Positions 1-5,510 of a stretch of 6,236 bases of DNA are shown piece by piece. Source of the DNA: Ramlibacter sp. GTDB taxonomy: Bacteria; Pseudomonadota; Gammaproteobacteria; Burkholderiales; Burkholderiaceae_C. The stretch is from the NCBI GenBank assembly GCA_021156245.1, contig JAJNBO010000168.1, positions 1 to 6,236 of the forward strand, written 5' to 3'. Below the pieces are notes generated by a model that had not been told where the DNA came from, searched no databases, and saw nothing but the letters and a program-made list of their open reading frames with translations. Every line of letters starts with the position of its first letter. The first letter of the stretch is position 1. The translations under genes were made by a program, and so were the position numbers.

Positions 1-224
1 ATCCTTCGGGCACGGCCATCCCGATGGGCTTCGTGCGGCTGACCTCGGGCCGGGATGCCGCCGACTCCGCGTATGCGTCGATCTTCGGCAACGTGCAGCC
101 GCAGGGAATGCGGCTGAAGATCGAGCCGGTGGCCGGCAGCGACGGCGTGGTGCGCGTGCCCTACCGCACGGCGCAGGCGGTGTCCACGGACGCCGGACCG
201 CTCGGCATGGAGGTGCGCGGATGA
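1..224 (+). CDS. Unrecognised protein, C-terminal 73 residues only
   Basis: This is the 3' end of a gene that starts to the left of the window. The frame is read from base 3 and stops at TGA 222-224. The visible residues open with PSGTAIPMGFVRLTSGRDAA and close with GPLGMEVRG. The segment has no membrane stretch, no cysteines and no motif I can name. It looks like a soluble mixed alpha/beta or beta-rich tail, with a run (MRLKIEPVAG, then GVVRVPYRTAQAV) that could be two beta strands. The stop overlaps the next start as ATGA, and a strong ribosome binding site for the next gene lies inside this coding region, so it is almost certainly the upstream partner of the receiver and protease genes. 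An internal ATG at base 24 exists, but the frame is open to the window edge, so it is not a convincing start. Function unknown. Confidence 0.6.
   Translation, partial: PSGTAIPMGFVRLTSGRDAADSAYASIFGNVQPQGMRLKIEPVAGSDGVVRVPYRTAQAVSTDAGPLGMEVRG
209..215 (+). promoter_or_regulatory. Ribosome binding site for the receiver-domain gene
   Basis: GGAGGTG lies 5-7 bases before the ATG at 221 and is the best Shine-Dalgarno match in the left block. It decides the start: the in-frame alternative ATG at 236 (giving MNIAVL...) has no comparable site. It sits inside the end of the preceding gene, as expected for translational coupling. Confidence 0.6.
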
Positions 225-637
225 GCCCGGGCAGCATGAACATCGCGGTGCTGCATGCGCAGCAGGAGCACCGCTTCGCGCTGTGCGACTTCATCGCGGA
301 TGAAGTCGGGTTCCGCATCGTCGGCGACGTGCCCGGCGGCAACGAAGCGCTGGACCTGCTGCGCGTCACCGCCGCGCACGTGCTCGTGGTCGACCTGGAA
401 AGCGTGGGCGCCGAGGCGCCGCACCTCATCTCCGCCGCGCGCGCGTTGTCCCCGGCCACCAGCATCCTGCTGCTGGTGCGTGGCCAGCCCAACGGCGAAC
501 TCGAGGAGCTGATGGACCGCGGGGCGGGCGGCTTCCTGGAGATGGATCGCGCGCGCGTGGAACTGGTGGCGGCGCTGCGCACCATCGGCATGGGACGGCG
601 TTATCGTCCGCCCGTCGACAAGGCGTCCGCCGAATGA
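221..637 (+). CDS. Stand-alone degenerate response-regulator receiver domain protein
   Basis: A 138-residue protein consisting of one CheY-like receiver domain and no output domain. The pattern resembles NarL/LuxR-type receivers: beta1 NIAVLHAQQEH (7-17), beta3 VLVVDLES with the phospho-acceptor at D58, beta4 SILLLVRG (81-88), and GAGGFLEM (101-108) where most receivers have GAxGYLLK. Three active-site positions depart from the canon. The acidic metal-binding pair (usually DD) is Q14-Q15, the beta4 Thr/Ser position reads V86/R87, and the invariant Lys is E107. D58 is kept. From family knowledge, such a domain should bind magnesium and be phosphorylated poorly if at all, so it may act as a protein-interaction pseudo-receiver. 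The C-terminus after residue 125 is a short basic tail, with no room for a helix-turn-helix. It overlaps the previous gene by ATGA (221-224) and the protease by ATGA (634-637). The receiver fold is fairly sure; partner and role are unknown. Confidence 0.75.
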   Translation: MSPGSMNIAVLHAQQEHRFALCDFIADEVGFRIVGDVPGGNEALDLLRVTAAHVLVVDLESVGAEAPHLISAARALSPATSILLLVRGQPNGELEELMDRGAGGFLEMDRARVELVAALRTIGMGRRYRPPVDKASAE

Positions 638-1353
638 TCGAGCCGGTGCTACTGGCGGCGGTGCGCGTCCAGACCTTCCTGGACGACCGGCTGCTCACGG
701 CTGCCAGCGGCTTCTTCTTCGAACGCGAAGGCCGCCTGTTCGTGGTGACCAGCCGGCACGTGCTGGTGGACAAGCCGAGCAACCACCACCCCAACCGCGT
801 GGAGCTCGCGCTGCACACCGACGCCGTGGACCTCACGCGGTTTTCCAATGTGTCGGTGCCCTTGTTCCGCGACGGCAAGAGCACGTGGCGGCAGGCGCGC
901 GATTCGGGCGGCGAGATCGACGTGGCCACCATCGAGATCGACCGCGCCTGGCTCCCGAAAGGGGCCAACCTGCGCGCCTTCACGCCGGAGCACCTGCAGG
1001 GCCCGCTGGAGGAGATCGGCATCGGCACGCCGGTGCTGGTGGTCGGTTTTCCGCTCGGCTTCTACGACACCTTGCACTACCTGCCGGTGGGCCGGCATGC
1101 GGGCGTGGCCTCGGCGTTCGGCGTGCGCTTCCAGGGGCAGGGATACTTCCTCACGGATGCGCGCATGCACCGCGGCGCCAGCGGATCGCCGGTCGTCCTG
1201 AACGATCCGGGCGGCGACCCGAAGCTGCCGTGGAAGCTGCTGGGCATCCACTCCGCGCGGCTGGACATGCGCACGCGCGACCGGGAGGCCGATGAATCGC
1301 TGGGCCTCAATTGCGCGTGGTATGCGGACATCCTGAAGACGCTGACGGCTTGA
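634..1353 (+). CDS. Trypsin-like (chymotrypsin-fold) serine protease, probably cytoplasmic
   Basis: A 239-residue protein with a readable S1-type catalytic triad: His42 in VVTSRHVL, Asp96 in GEIDVATIEID, and Ser183 in HRGASGSPVV (GxSGxP motif). The strand around VLVVGFPLGF (134-143) and the closing LLGIHSARL match the HtrA/DegP-like trypsin fold. There is no PDZ domain, and the length fits a protease domain alone. The N-terminus (MIEPVLLAAVRVQTFLDD) is mildly hydrophobic but has no positively charged n-region or cleavage site, so I infer a cytoplasmic enzyme; most HtrA relatives are periplasmic. The start ATG 634 overlaps the receiver gene stop by ATGA. Only a weak AAGG lies 11 bases upstream, so translation probably depends on coupling. 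The gene stops at 1351-1353, directly abutting the opposite-strand stop of the next gene. The substrate is unknown; a link to the receiver protein is inferred from the operon only. Confidence 0.8.
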   Translation: MIEPVLLAAVRVQTFLDDRLLTAASGFFFEREGRLFVVTSRHVLVDKPSNHHPNRVELALHTDAVDLTRFSNVSVPLFRDGKSTWRQARDSGGEIDVATIEIDRAWLPKGANLRAFTPEHLQGPLEEIGIGTPVLVVGFPLGFYDTLHYLPVGRHAGVASAFGVRFQGQGYFLTDARMHRGASGSPVVLNDPGGDPKLPWKLLGIHSARLDMRTRDREADESLGLNCAWYADILKTLTA

Positions 1354-2160
1354 TCACGCGCGGGGAACGTTCGCCGCGAGCCACGCCAATTCGTCCTCCG
1401 AAAACCCCGCCCTCAGCCGCGCATCCCGATTGAACGGCGGATACAGCCGTGGCGCGCAATAGCGTTCCACCAGCTGCGCATAGTGCGCGACCGGGTCCAG
1501 TCCGTCGCGCTCGCAAAGCCACCGGTACCAGCGATTGCCCACCGCCACGTGTCCGACTTCGTCGCGCAGGATGATGTCCAGGATCTCCACGCCGCGCAGC
1601 GCCGCCGGCGAGCCCGCCTGCCGCAACTTGTCCTGGATCTGCGGCGTCGCGTCGAGGCCCCGCGCTTCCAGCGTGCGCGGCACCAGCGCCATGCGCGCGA
1701 CCACGTCACCGGCCGTCTTCTCGCACATGTTCCACAAACCGTCGTGCGCCTCGAAGTCGCCGTAGCCATGGCCGAGCGACGCGAGGTGGTCCGAGAGCAA
1801 GGTGAAGTGATACGCCTCCTCGGCGGCCACCCGCAGCCAGTCGAGGTGGAACTGCAGCGGCATGCCCTCGAAGCGCCAGGCCGCGTCGAGCGCAAGGTTG
1901 ATGGCGTTGAATTCGATGTGCGCGATGGCGTGCAGCAGCGCGGCCAAGCCCTCGGGCCTGGCCGGCGAGCGCCGCGGCACCCGCGCAGGGTGCACCAGCA
2001 GCGGCCGCCCCGGCCGGCCGGGGACGTCTCGCGGCGTCGCCGGCGGTTGGGGAGACAGGGTGAGTTGCGCTGCCTGGCCGAAGAGCGCCGTGGCCAGCGC
2101 GGCCTTTTCGCGCGGGTCGGACGCGCAAAGGGCCCGCAGAGCCTGTTGTCGAAGCTCCAT
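1354..2160 (-). CDS. DUF455 family ferritin-like protein
   Basis: A 268-residue helical protein with the ferritin-like di-metal pattern of the DUF455 family. Candidate metal ligands are in AHIEFNAINLALD (H81, E83), AAEEAYHF (E114/E115, H118), RTLEARGLD (E165) and ILRDEVGHVAVGNRW (E200, H203). Two EExxH/DExxH-like helices plus extra Glu residues are what a di-iron or di-manganese four-helix bundle needs. The family is often annotated near tRNA-hydroxylase-like or oxidase functions, but its substrate is not established to my knowledge. Residues 36-70 form a Pro/Arg-rich loop that looks disordered. I chose ATG at 2160 (MELRQQALRALC), which matches the usual N-terminus of relatives as I remember them. 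An in-frame ATG at 2181 would add seven residues (MNPRIVG). The reading frame stays open far upstream across the divergent gene, but that is antisense noise. It is divergent from the carbonic anhydrase gene, and its stop is fused to that of the protease. Confidence 0.85.
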   Translation of the reverse strand: MELRQQALRALCASDPREKAALATALFGQAAQLTLSPQPPATPRDVPGRPGRPLLVHPARVPRRSPARPEGLAALLHAIAHIEFNAINLALDAAWRFEGMPLQFHLDWLRVAAEEAYHFTLLSDHLASLGHGYGDFEAHDGLWNMCEKTAGDVVARMALVPRTLEARGLDATPQIQDKLRQAGSPAALRGVEILDIILRDEVGHVAVGNRWYRWLCERDGLDPVAHYAQLVERYCAPRLYPPFNRDARLRAGFSEDELAWLAANVPRA

Positions 2161-2193
2161 CCCTACAATTCTAGGATTCATTAGGATGCATCC
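2161..2193. promoter_or_regulatory. 33-bp divergent intergenic region with facing -10 elements
   Basis: On the + strand TACAAT (2164-2169) is a good -10 hexamer, placing transcription about 18 bases before the carbonic anhydrase ATG, and AGGA (2183-2186) is its ribosome binding site with a 7-base gap. On the - strand TAGAAT (2173 down to 2168) is a second -10-like hexamer. It would start RNA at or next to the ATG at 2160, giving an almost leaderless message. The two hexamers overlap by two bases. I find no convincing -35 hexamer for either direction (TTGTCG at 2146-2151 is only 12 bases from the + strand -10), so these are sequence matches, not demonstrated promoters. Confidence 0.4.
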
Positions 2194-2715
2194 ATGGCGA
2201 TATACGAACTCGACGGCCTGGCGCCGCAACTGGCTCCAGGCGCCTGGGTCGCCGACAACGCGGAGGTGGTGGGCAATGTCGTCCTCGGCGAGAACGCCAG
2301 CGTCTGGTACGGCTGCGCGATCCGCGGCGACACCGAGAAGATCACCATCGGCAGGAACTCCAACGTCCAGGACCTCTCGGTGCTGCATGCCGACTTCGGC
2401 GTGCCGCTGGTGATCGGCGACAACGTGACGGTGGGGCACCAGGTCATGCTGCACGGCTGCACCATCGGTGACGGTTCGCTGATCGGCATCCAGGCGGTCG
2501 TGCTGAACAACGCGCGCATCGGCAAGAACAGCATCGTCGGCGCCGGCAGCGTGGTCACCGAGGGCAAGGAGTTCCCGGACAACTCGCTGATCGTCGGCTC
2601 TCCCGCCAAGGCGATCCGCACGCTCGACGCCGAGCAGATCGCGAAGTTCCAGGCCATCCCGCAGCACTACGTGGAAAACGCCCTGCGCCACCAGAAGCGG
2701 AAGAAGATCGGCTGA
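2194..2715 (+). CDS. Gamma-class carbonic anhydrase-like hexapeptide-repeat protein
   Basis: A 173-residue left-handed beta-helix protein of the gamma-carbonic anhydrase/YrdA/PaaY group. Hexapeptide turns run from about residue 17 to 130 (for example VVGNVVLGENASVWYG and TIGDGSLIGIQAVVLNNARIG), followed by a C-terminal helix (LDAEQIAKFQ...). The three zinc-ligand histidines are present: H65 in SVLHAD, and H82 and H87 in VGHQVMLHGC. R44 and D46 (AIRGD) and Q59-D60 (NVQDLS), which surround the active site in the archaeal enzyme Cam, are also kept. The acidic loop with the proton-shuttle Glu of Cam is absent, as in most bacterial relatives, many of which show little or no CO2 hydration. It is probably a cytoplasmic homotrimer. 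ATG 2194 has an AGGA site at 2183-2186. Its stop overlaps the hslO start as TGATG, so the two are co-translated. The fold is very sure; the actual reaction is less so. Confidence 0.9.
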   Translation: MAIYELDGLAPQLAPGAWVADNAEVVGNVVLGENASVWYGCAIRGDTEKITIGRNSNVQDLSVLHADFGVPLVIGDNVTVGHQVMLHGCTIGDGSLIGIQAVVLNNARIGKNSIVGAGSVVTEGKEFPDNSLIVGSPAKAIRTLDAEQIAKFQAIPQHYVENALRHQKRKKIG

Positions 2716-3680
2716 TGTCGGAGTTGCACAAGTTCCTGTTCGACGGGCTGCCGGTGCGCGGCATGATCGTGCGCCTCACCGACGCCTGGACGGAGATCCT
2801 GGCGCGCCGGCGTACCGAGAGCGCGGCGTCCCACTTCCCCTGGCCCGTGACGGAGATGCTGGGCGAGATGGCGGCCGCTGCCGTGCTGATGCAGTCCAAC
2901 ATCAAGTTCAACGGCGCCCTGATCATGCAGATCTTCGGCGAAGGGCCCGTCAAGGTGGCCGTGGCCGAGGTGCAGCAGGACCTGAGCCTGCGCGTCACCG
3001 CCAAGGTGGTGGGCGAGGTGGCCAGCGACGCGCACCTGCAGGACCTGGTCAACGTCAATGGACGCGGCCGCTGCGCCATCACGCTCGATCCCAAGGACAA
3101 GCTGCCGGGGCAGCAGGCCTACCAGGGCGTGGTGCCGCTGAACGCGACGCAAGGGCAGGGCAAGCCCAACCTGGCCGACGTGCTGGAGCACTACATGCGG
3201 CAGTCCGAGCAGCTCGATACCAGGCTGGTGCTGGCGGCCAACGACACCGTGGCTGCCGGCCTGTTGATCCAGCGCCTGCCGGCCGAAGGCGAGGGCAACA
3301 TCGCCAAGGGCCAGGCGATGGACATCCAGGAGCAGATGGAGCATTTCAACCGCATCGCGACCCTGGCCGGCAGCCTGACCGGGGACGAGCTGCTGCAACT
3401 GGACGTGGAGACCATCCTGCGGCGCCTCTTCTGGCAGGAGAAGATCCTGCGCTTCGACGCGCAGACGCCGCGCTTCGCCTGCACCTGCAGCCGCGAGCGC
3501 GTGGCCGGCATGATCCGCGGCCTGGGCCAGGAGGAGGCCGACAGCATCGTCGCCGAGCGCGGCCAGATCGACGTCACCTGCGACTTCTGCGGCCAGCACT
3601 ACCGATTCGATTCGGTCGACGCGGCGCAGCTGTTCACCGCGCCGGGGGACCGGCCGCCCGGCCCGACGACGGTGCAGTGA
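2715..3680 (+). CDS. hslO: Hsp33 redox-regulated molecular chaperone
   Basis: A 321-residue cytoplasmic holdase that prevents aggregation of unfolding proteins during oxidative stress. The N-terminal core (MSELHKFLFDGLPVRGMIVRL onward) includes the family block EHYMRQSEQLDTRLVLA from about residue 158. The C-terminal redox switch has C256-T-C258 and C289-D-F-C292, a CxC-x30-CxxC arrangement with the same 33-residue spacing as E. coli Hsp33 (C232/C234/C265/C268). By family knowledge the reduced thiolates bind one zinc, and two disulfides form on oxidation to expose client-binding surfaces. It is somewhat longer than the E. coli protein, both before the first cysteine and in a Pro-rich tail (GDRPPGPTTVQ). 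The start overlaps the preceding stop by one base, and only a weak GGAAG lies about 11 bases upstream, so expression probably depends on the carbonic anhydrase gene. The stop abuts the opposite-strand DUF4399 stop. Confidence 0.96.
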   Translation: MSELHKFLFDGLPVRGMIVRLTDAWTEILARRRTESAASHFPWPVTEMLGEMAAAAVLMQSNIKFNGALIMQIFGEGPVKVAVAEVQQDLSLRVTAKVVGEVASDAHLQDLVNVNGRGRCAITLDPKDKLPGQQAYQGVVPLNATQGQGKPNLADVLEHYMRQSEQLDTRLVLAANDTVAAGLLIQRLPAEGEGNIAKGQAMDIQEQMEHFNRIATLAGSLTGDELLQLDVETILRRLFWQEKILRFDAQTPRFACTCSRERVAGMIRGLGQEEADSIVAERGQIDVTCDFCGQHYRFDSVDAAQLFTAPGDRPPGPTTVQ

Positions 3681-4496
3681 TCAGGGCGGCGGCGCGCCGA
3701 CCACCATGCGCTGCGCCGGCGCGCCGGTGAGCACGGGCGCGCCCTCCTTGTTGCCGACGAAATCCAGCTTGACCTGGTACTCGCCCTTGGGGGGATGGAG
3801 CCAGGCCTCCGTCTGCCCGCCGCGGAAGTCCAGCACCTCCGGGGCGGCGCCCGGGCGCGCCAGCGTCAGGCGGAAGTAGCCGGTGTCCGGCACCTTCGCC
3901 TCCGCGTGCGCCACGTTGAAGCCGCTCGAATGGAACTGCACCCGGATCGGGGCGCGCACCGTCTCATTCGGCGCCGGTCGCAGGATCTGCACGCCCGGCT
4001 TGCCGGTGACGCTCTCGCCGGCCGCCAGCTTGCGCTGCTTCGAGATGGTGAGCTGGACCGGGCGGCTGAACACGAAGTAGGGGATGTGGCCCTGGTCCGC
4101 CAGCAGCAGGTTGAAGGTGTAGGTGCCTGGCGGAAGGTCCACCACGTGCTCCATCTGCCCCTTGCCGAAGTGGATGTACTTTTCGGTGAAGGGCAGCGGC
4201 TGCTTGAAGTCCAGGGGCAGCGGCTGGTTCACCAGCAGGTGGTGGTGGCCGGCGCGGCCGGCCGTCTTGCCCGCCGGCACCAGGCCGCGCATCGAGAGGC
4301 CGAACTTGAGGACGAACGGCGCCTCCAGCACGTCCCCATCCTTCACGTTGCTGAAGTAGGCCAATGGTTCCCGGTTGGGTGGCGGCACGACCCACGGGTG
4401 GGACAGCACTTCGGCCTTGGCGGCGGCGGCGCCCGCGCCCGTGAAGAAGCCGGCGAGGGCCACGGCGGCAGCCGCGAGGCGGCGGAGGGCAGGCAT
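3681..4496 (-). CDS. Exported protein with two DUF4399-type domains
   Basis: A 271-residue protein with a Sec signal peptide: MPALRRLAAAAVALAGFFTG is a basic n-region followed by an Ala-rich hydrophobic core. Cleavage is likely near GAAAA-KAE (around 26-28), so the product is periplasmic or secreted. Residues about 44-152 form a canonical DUF4399 domain: YFSNVKDGDVLEAPFVLKFG, the histidine cluster AGHHHLLVN (H84-H86), IHFGKGQMEHVVDLPPGTYT (H109, H117) and LADQGHIPYF (H137). Residues about 168-266 repeat the same layout (VQILRPAPNETVRAPIRVQF, TGYFRLTLA, DFRGGQTEAWLHPPKGEYQVKLDFVG), but the second copy lacks the HHH cluster. The role of DUF4399 is unknown to me; the histidines suggest metal binding. 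The start is set by AAGGA five bases before the ATG. It is divergent from the MerR/B12 regulator with 60 bp between, so it may be a target of it (inference). Its stop is shared back-to-back with hslO. Confidence 0.85.
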   Translation of the reverse strand: MPALRRLAAAAVALAGFFTGAGAAAAKAEVLSHPWVVPPPNREPLAYFSNVKDGDVLEAPFVLKFGLSMRGLVPAGKTAGRAGHHHLLVNQPLPLDFKQPLPFTEKYIHFGKGQMEHVVDLPPGTYTFNLLLADQGHIPYFVFSRPVQLTISKQRKLAAGESVTGKPGVQILRPAPNETVRAPIRVQFHSSGFNVAHAEAKVPDTGYFRLTLARPGAAPEVLDFRGGQTEAWLHPPKGEYQVKLDFVGNKEGAPVLTGAPAQRMVVGAPPP

Positions 4497-4556
4497 GAGA
4501 GTCCTTTCAGGGTTTCGGTGCTTCGGGTTCCGGCCGCGGCGCGCCACAATGCGCGC
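4497..4556. promoter_or_regulatory. 60-bp divergent intergenic region (DUF4399 gene / MerR-B12 regulator)
   Basis: The left end holds AAGGA on the - strand (complement of 4502-4506), five bases before the DUF4399 ATG. The right end holds a weak + strand -10 candidate, CACAAT (4545-4550), which would start RNA at about 4556-4557, on the regulator's ATG. No Shine-Dalgarno precedes that ATG, so a leaderless message is possible. Between them, TTCAGGGT, TTCGGTGC and TTCGGGTT lie head to tail with an 8-base period (4506-4529). I see no clear -35 and no strong inverted repeat of the kind MerR proteins often bind. Confidence 0.35.
4545..4550 (+). promoter_or_regulatory. Possible -10 element of the MerR-B12 regulator gene
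   Basis: CACAAT matches the TATAAT consensus at four of six positions and ends six bases before the ATG at 4557. No matching -35 hexamer is visible 16-18 bases upstream (TTCGGG at 4522-4527 is poor), so any promoter here would be weak or need an activator. Confidence 0.25.
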
Positions 4557-5510
4557 ATGGCCGTCGTCATACATCAGGAAGAAGGCCTGCCCATCGCGGA
4601 GGTCGAGCAGGCCACCGGCATCGCGCGCGCCACGCTGCGCATCTGGGAGCGACGCTACGGCTTTCCGCGGCCAGGCCGCGATGCGCGCGGGGAACGCACG
4701 TACCCGCAGGAGCAAGTGCGCAAGCTCCGCCGCATTGCAGAGCTGATGATGCACGGTTATCGGCCCGGGCGCCTGGTGCAGCTCGCGCCGGAGGAACTGG
4801 CGGGGCTGGACCTGCCCGGCGCGCCCACGCACGCCGGCCGCGACCCGGCGTCGTCGGCGGCCGCCGATCCCGTCCTCGACCCCTTGCATCACCATGATCC
4901 GCTCGCCCTCCGGCATGCCCTGGAGCAACGGATACGCAGTTCGGGGCTCGCCGGATTCGTCTGCCAGGACATGCCGCGGATGAATGCGGTGGTCGGCGAC
5001 GCCTGGTCCTGCGGCGCCCTGGAGGTGTTCGAGGAGCACATGTACACCGAGGCCGTGCAGCAGTTGCTGCGAGCCCACCTCGCGGCCTTGCCGCCGGCGC
5101 GGCCCGGCGCGCCGCGGGTGCTGCTGGCCACGCTGCCGGAGGAGTCGCACGGGCTCGGCCTGCTGATGGCGCAAGCCATGTTCATGCTGGAGGGCTGGTC
5201 GTGCACCTCGCTGGGCGTGCGGGTGCCGGTGGGCCAGGTGCTGGCGGCCTGCCAGGCGATGCGTCCGGACGTGGTGGGATTGAGCTACACGGCCAGCGCC
5301 AACCCGGCGCACGTGCTGCGCGGCCTGGAGCAGTTGCGCGCCGAGCTGCCGCAAGGCATGCCGCTCTGGTGCGGCGGCAGCTCCCCGGTGATCGCGCGGC
5401 GGCGGGTCCCCGGCGTGCAATACGTGGCGCACGTCCGCGACGTCGTGGCCCTCAGCGCGCCGTGGCGGGCCCGGCTCGCCAGAATCACGGATTCTTCACC
5501 AGCCGCGTGA
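4557..5510 (+). CDS. MerR-family regulator with cobalamin-binding domain (CarH/LitR-like photoreceptor)
   Basis: A 317-residue protein. Residues about 10-75 are a MerR winged helix: LPIAEVEQATGIARATLRIW (11-30), then ERRYGFPRP and a wing ending RTYPQEQVRKLRRI. A variable linker (about 84-112) leads to a helical cap (about 113-180) and a Rossmann-type B12-binding domain (about 185-300). Two signatures of the light-sensing CarH/LitR group are present: W150-x9-E160-H161 in the cap, the shape that embraces the 5'-deoxyadenosyl group in Thermus CarH, and E196-S-H198-G-L-G201 (ExHxxG), where His is the lower cobalt ligand. By family knowledge, AdoCbl-loaded protein is a tetrameric repressor in the dark and falls apart in light. 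No photolyase, carotenoid or B12 genes are next to it here; the divergent DUF4399 gene is the nearest possible target. ATG 4557 gives the expected MerR N-terminus. Its last 26 bases overlap the opposite ATPase gene. Light sensing itself is inferred. Confidence 0.85.
   Translation: MAVVIHQEEGLPIAEVEQATGIARATLRIWERRYGFPRPGRDARGERTYPQEQVRKLRRIAELMMHGYRPGRLVQLAPEELAGLDLPGAPTHAGRDPASSAAADPVLDPLHHHDPLALRHALEQRIRSSGLAGFVCQDMPRMNAVVGDAWSCGALEVFEEHMYTEAVQQLLRAHLAALPPARPGAPRVLLATLPEESHGLGLLMAQAMFMLEGWSCTSLGVRVPVGQVLAACQAMRPDVVGLSYTASANPAHVLRGLEQLRAELPQGMPLWCGGSSPVIARRRVPGVQYVAHVRDVVALSAPWRARLARITDSSPAA

Noticed and set aside
2161..2181. Alternative DUF455 start at ATG 2181
   Set aside because: It adds only MNPRIVG, lacks a good ribosome binding site, and the start at 2160 gives the familiar N-terminus, though it cannot be excluded.
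1354..2691. Long - strand open frame that would extend the DUF455 protein N-terminally by about 177 residues across the carbonic anhydrase gene
   Set aside because: The extra part is a low-complexity antisense translation of a clear gamma-carbonic anhydrase gene; the family starts at about 2160.
2667..3599. 310-residue - strand frame opposite hslO
   Set aside because: It is a Leu/His/Gln-rich shadow of the hslO codons with no recognisable motif or ribosome binding site.
3716..3727. Perfect 12-bp palindrome CCGGCGCGCCGG near the end of the DUF4399 gene
   Set aside because: It is within codons of a GC-rich stretch, with no loop or T-tract; short GC palindromes are expected by chance at this composition.
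3795..4556. Long + strand open frame upstream of the MerR start, through the DUF4399 gene
   Set aside because: It is Arg/His/Gln-rich antisense noise typical of high-GC DNA. The MerR domain begins at 4557, and the opposing DUF4399 gene has a signal peptide, a ribosome binding site and family motifs.
5040..5060. TGTACA inside the regulator gene as a possible LitR-type operator half-site
   Set aside because: It encodes M-Y-T of the conserved cap helix, has no good second half-site at the expected distance, and lies mid-gene.
4497..5432. - strand open frame across the MerR-B12 gene, contiguous with the DUF4399 frame
   Set aside because: Composition is that of an antisense shadow, and the true DUF4399 start at 4496 has AAGGA and a signal peptide directly after it.
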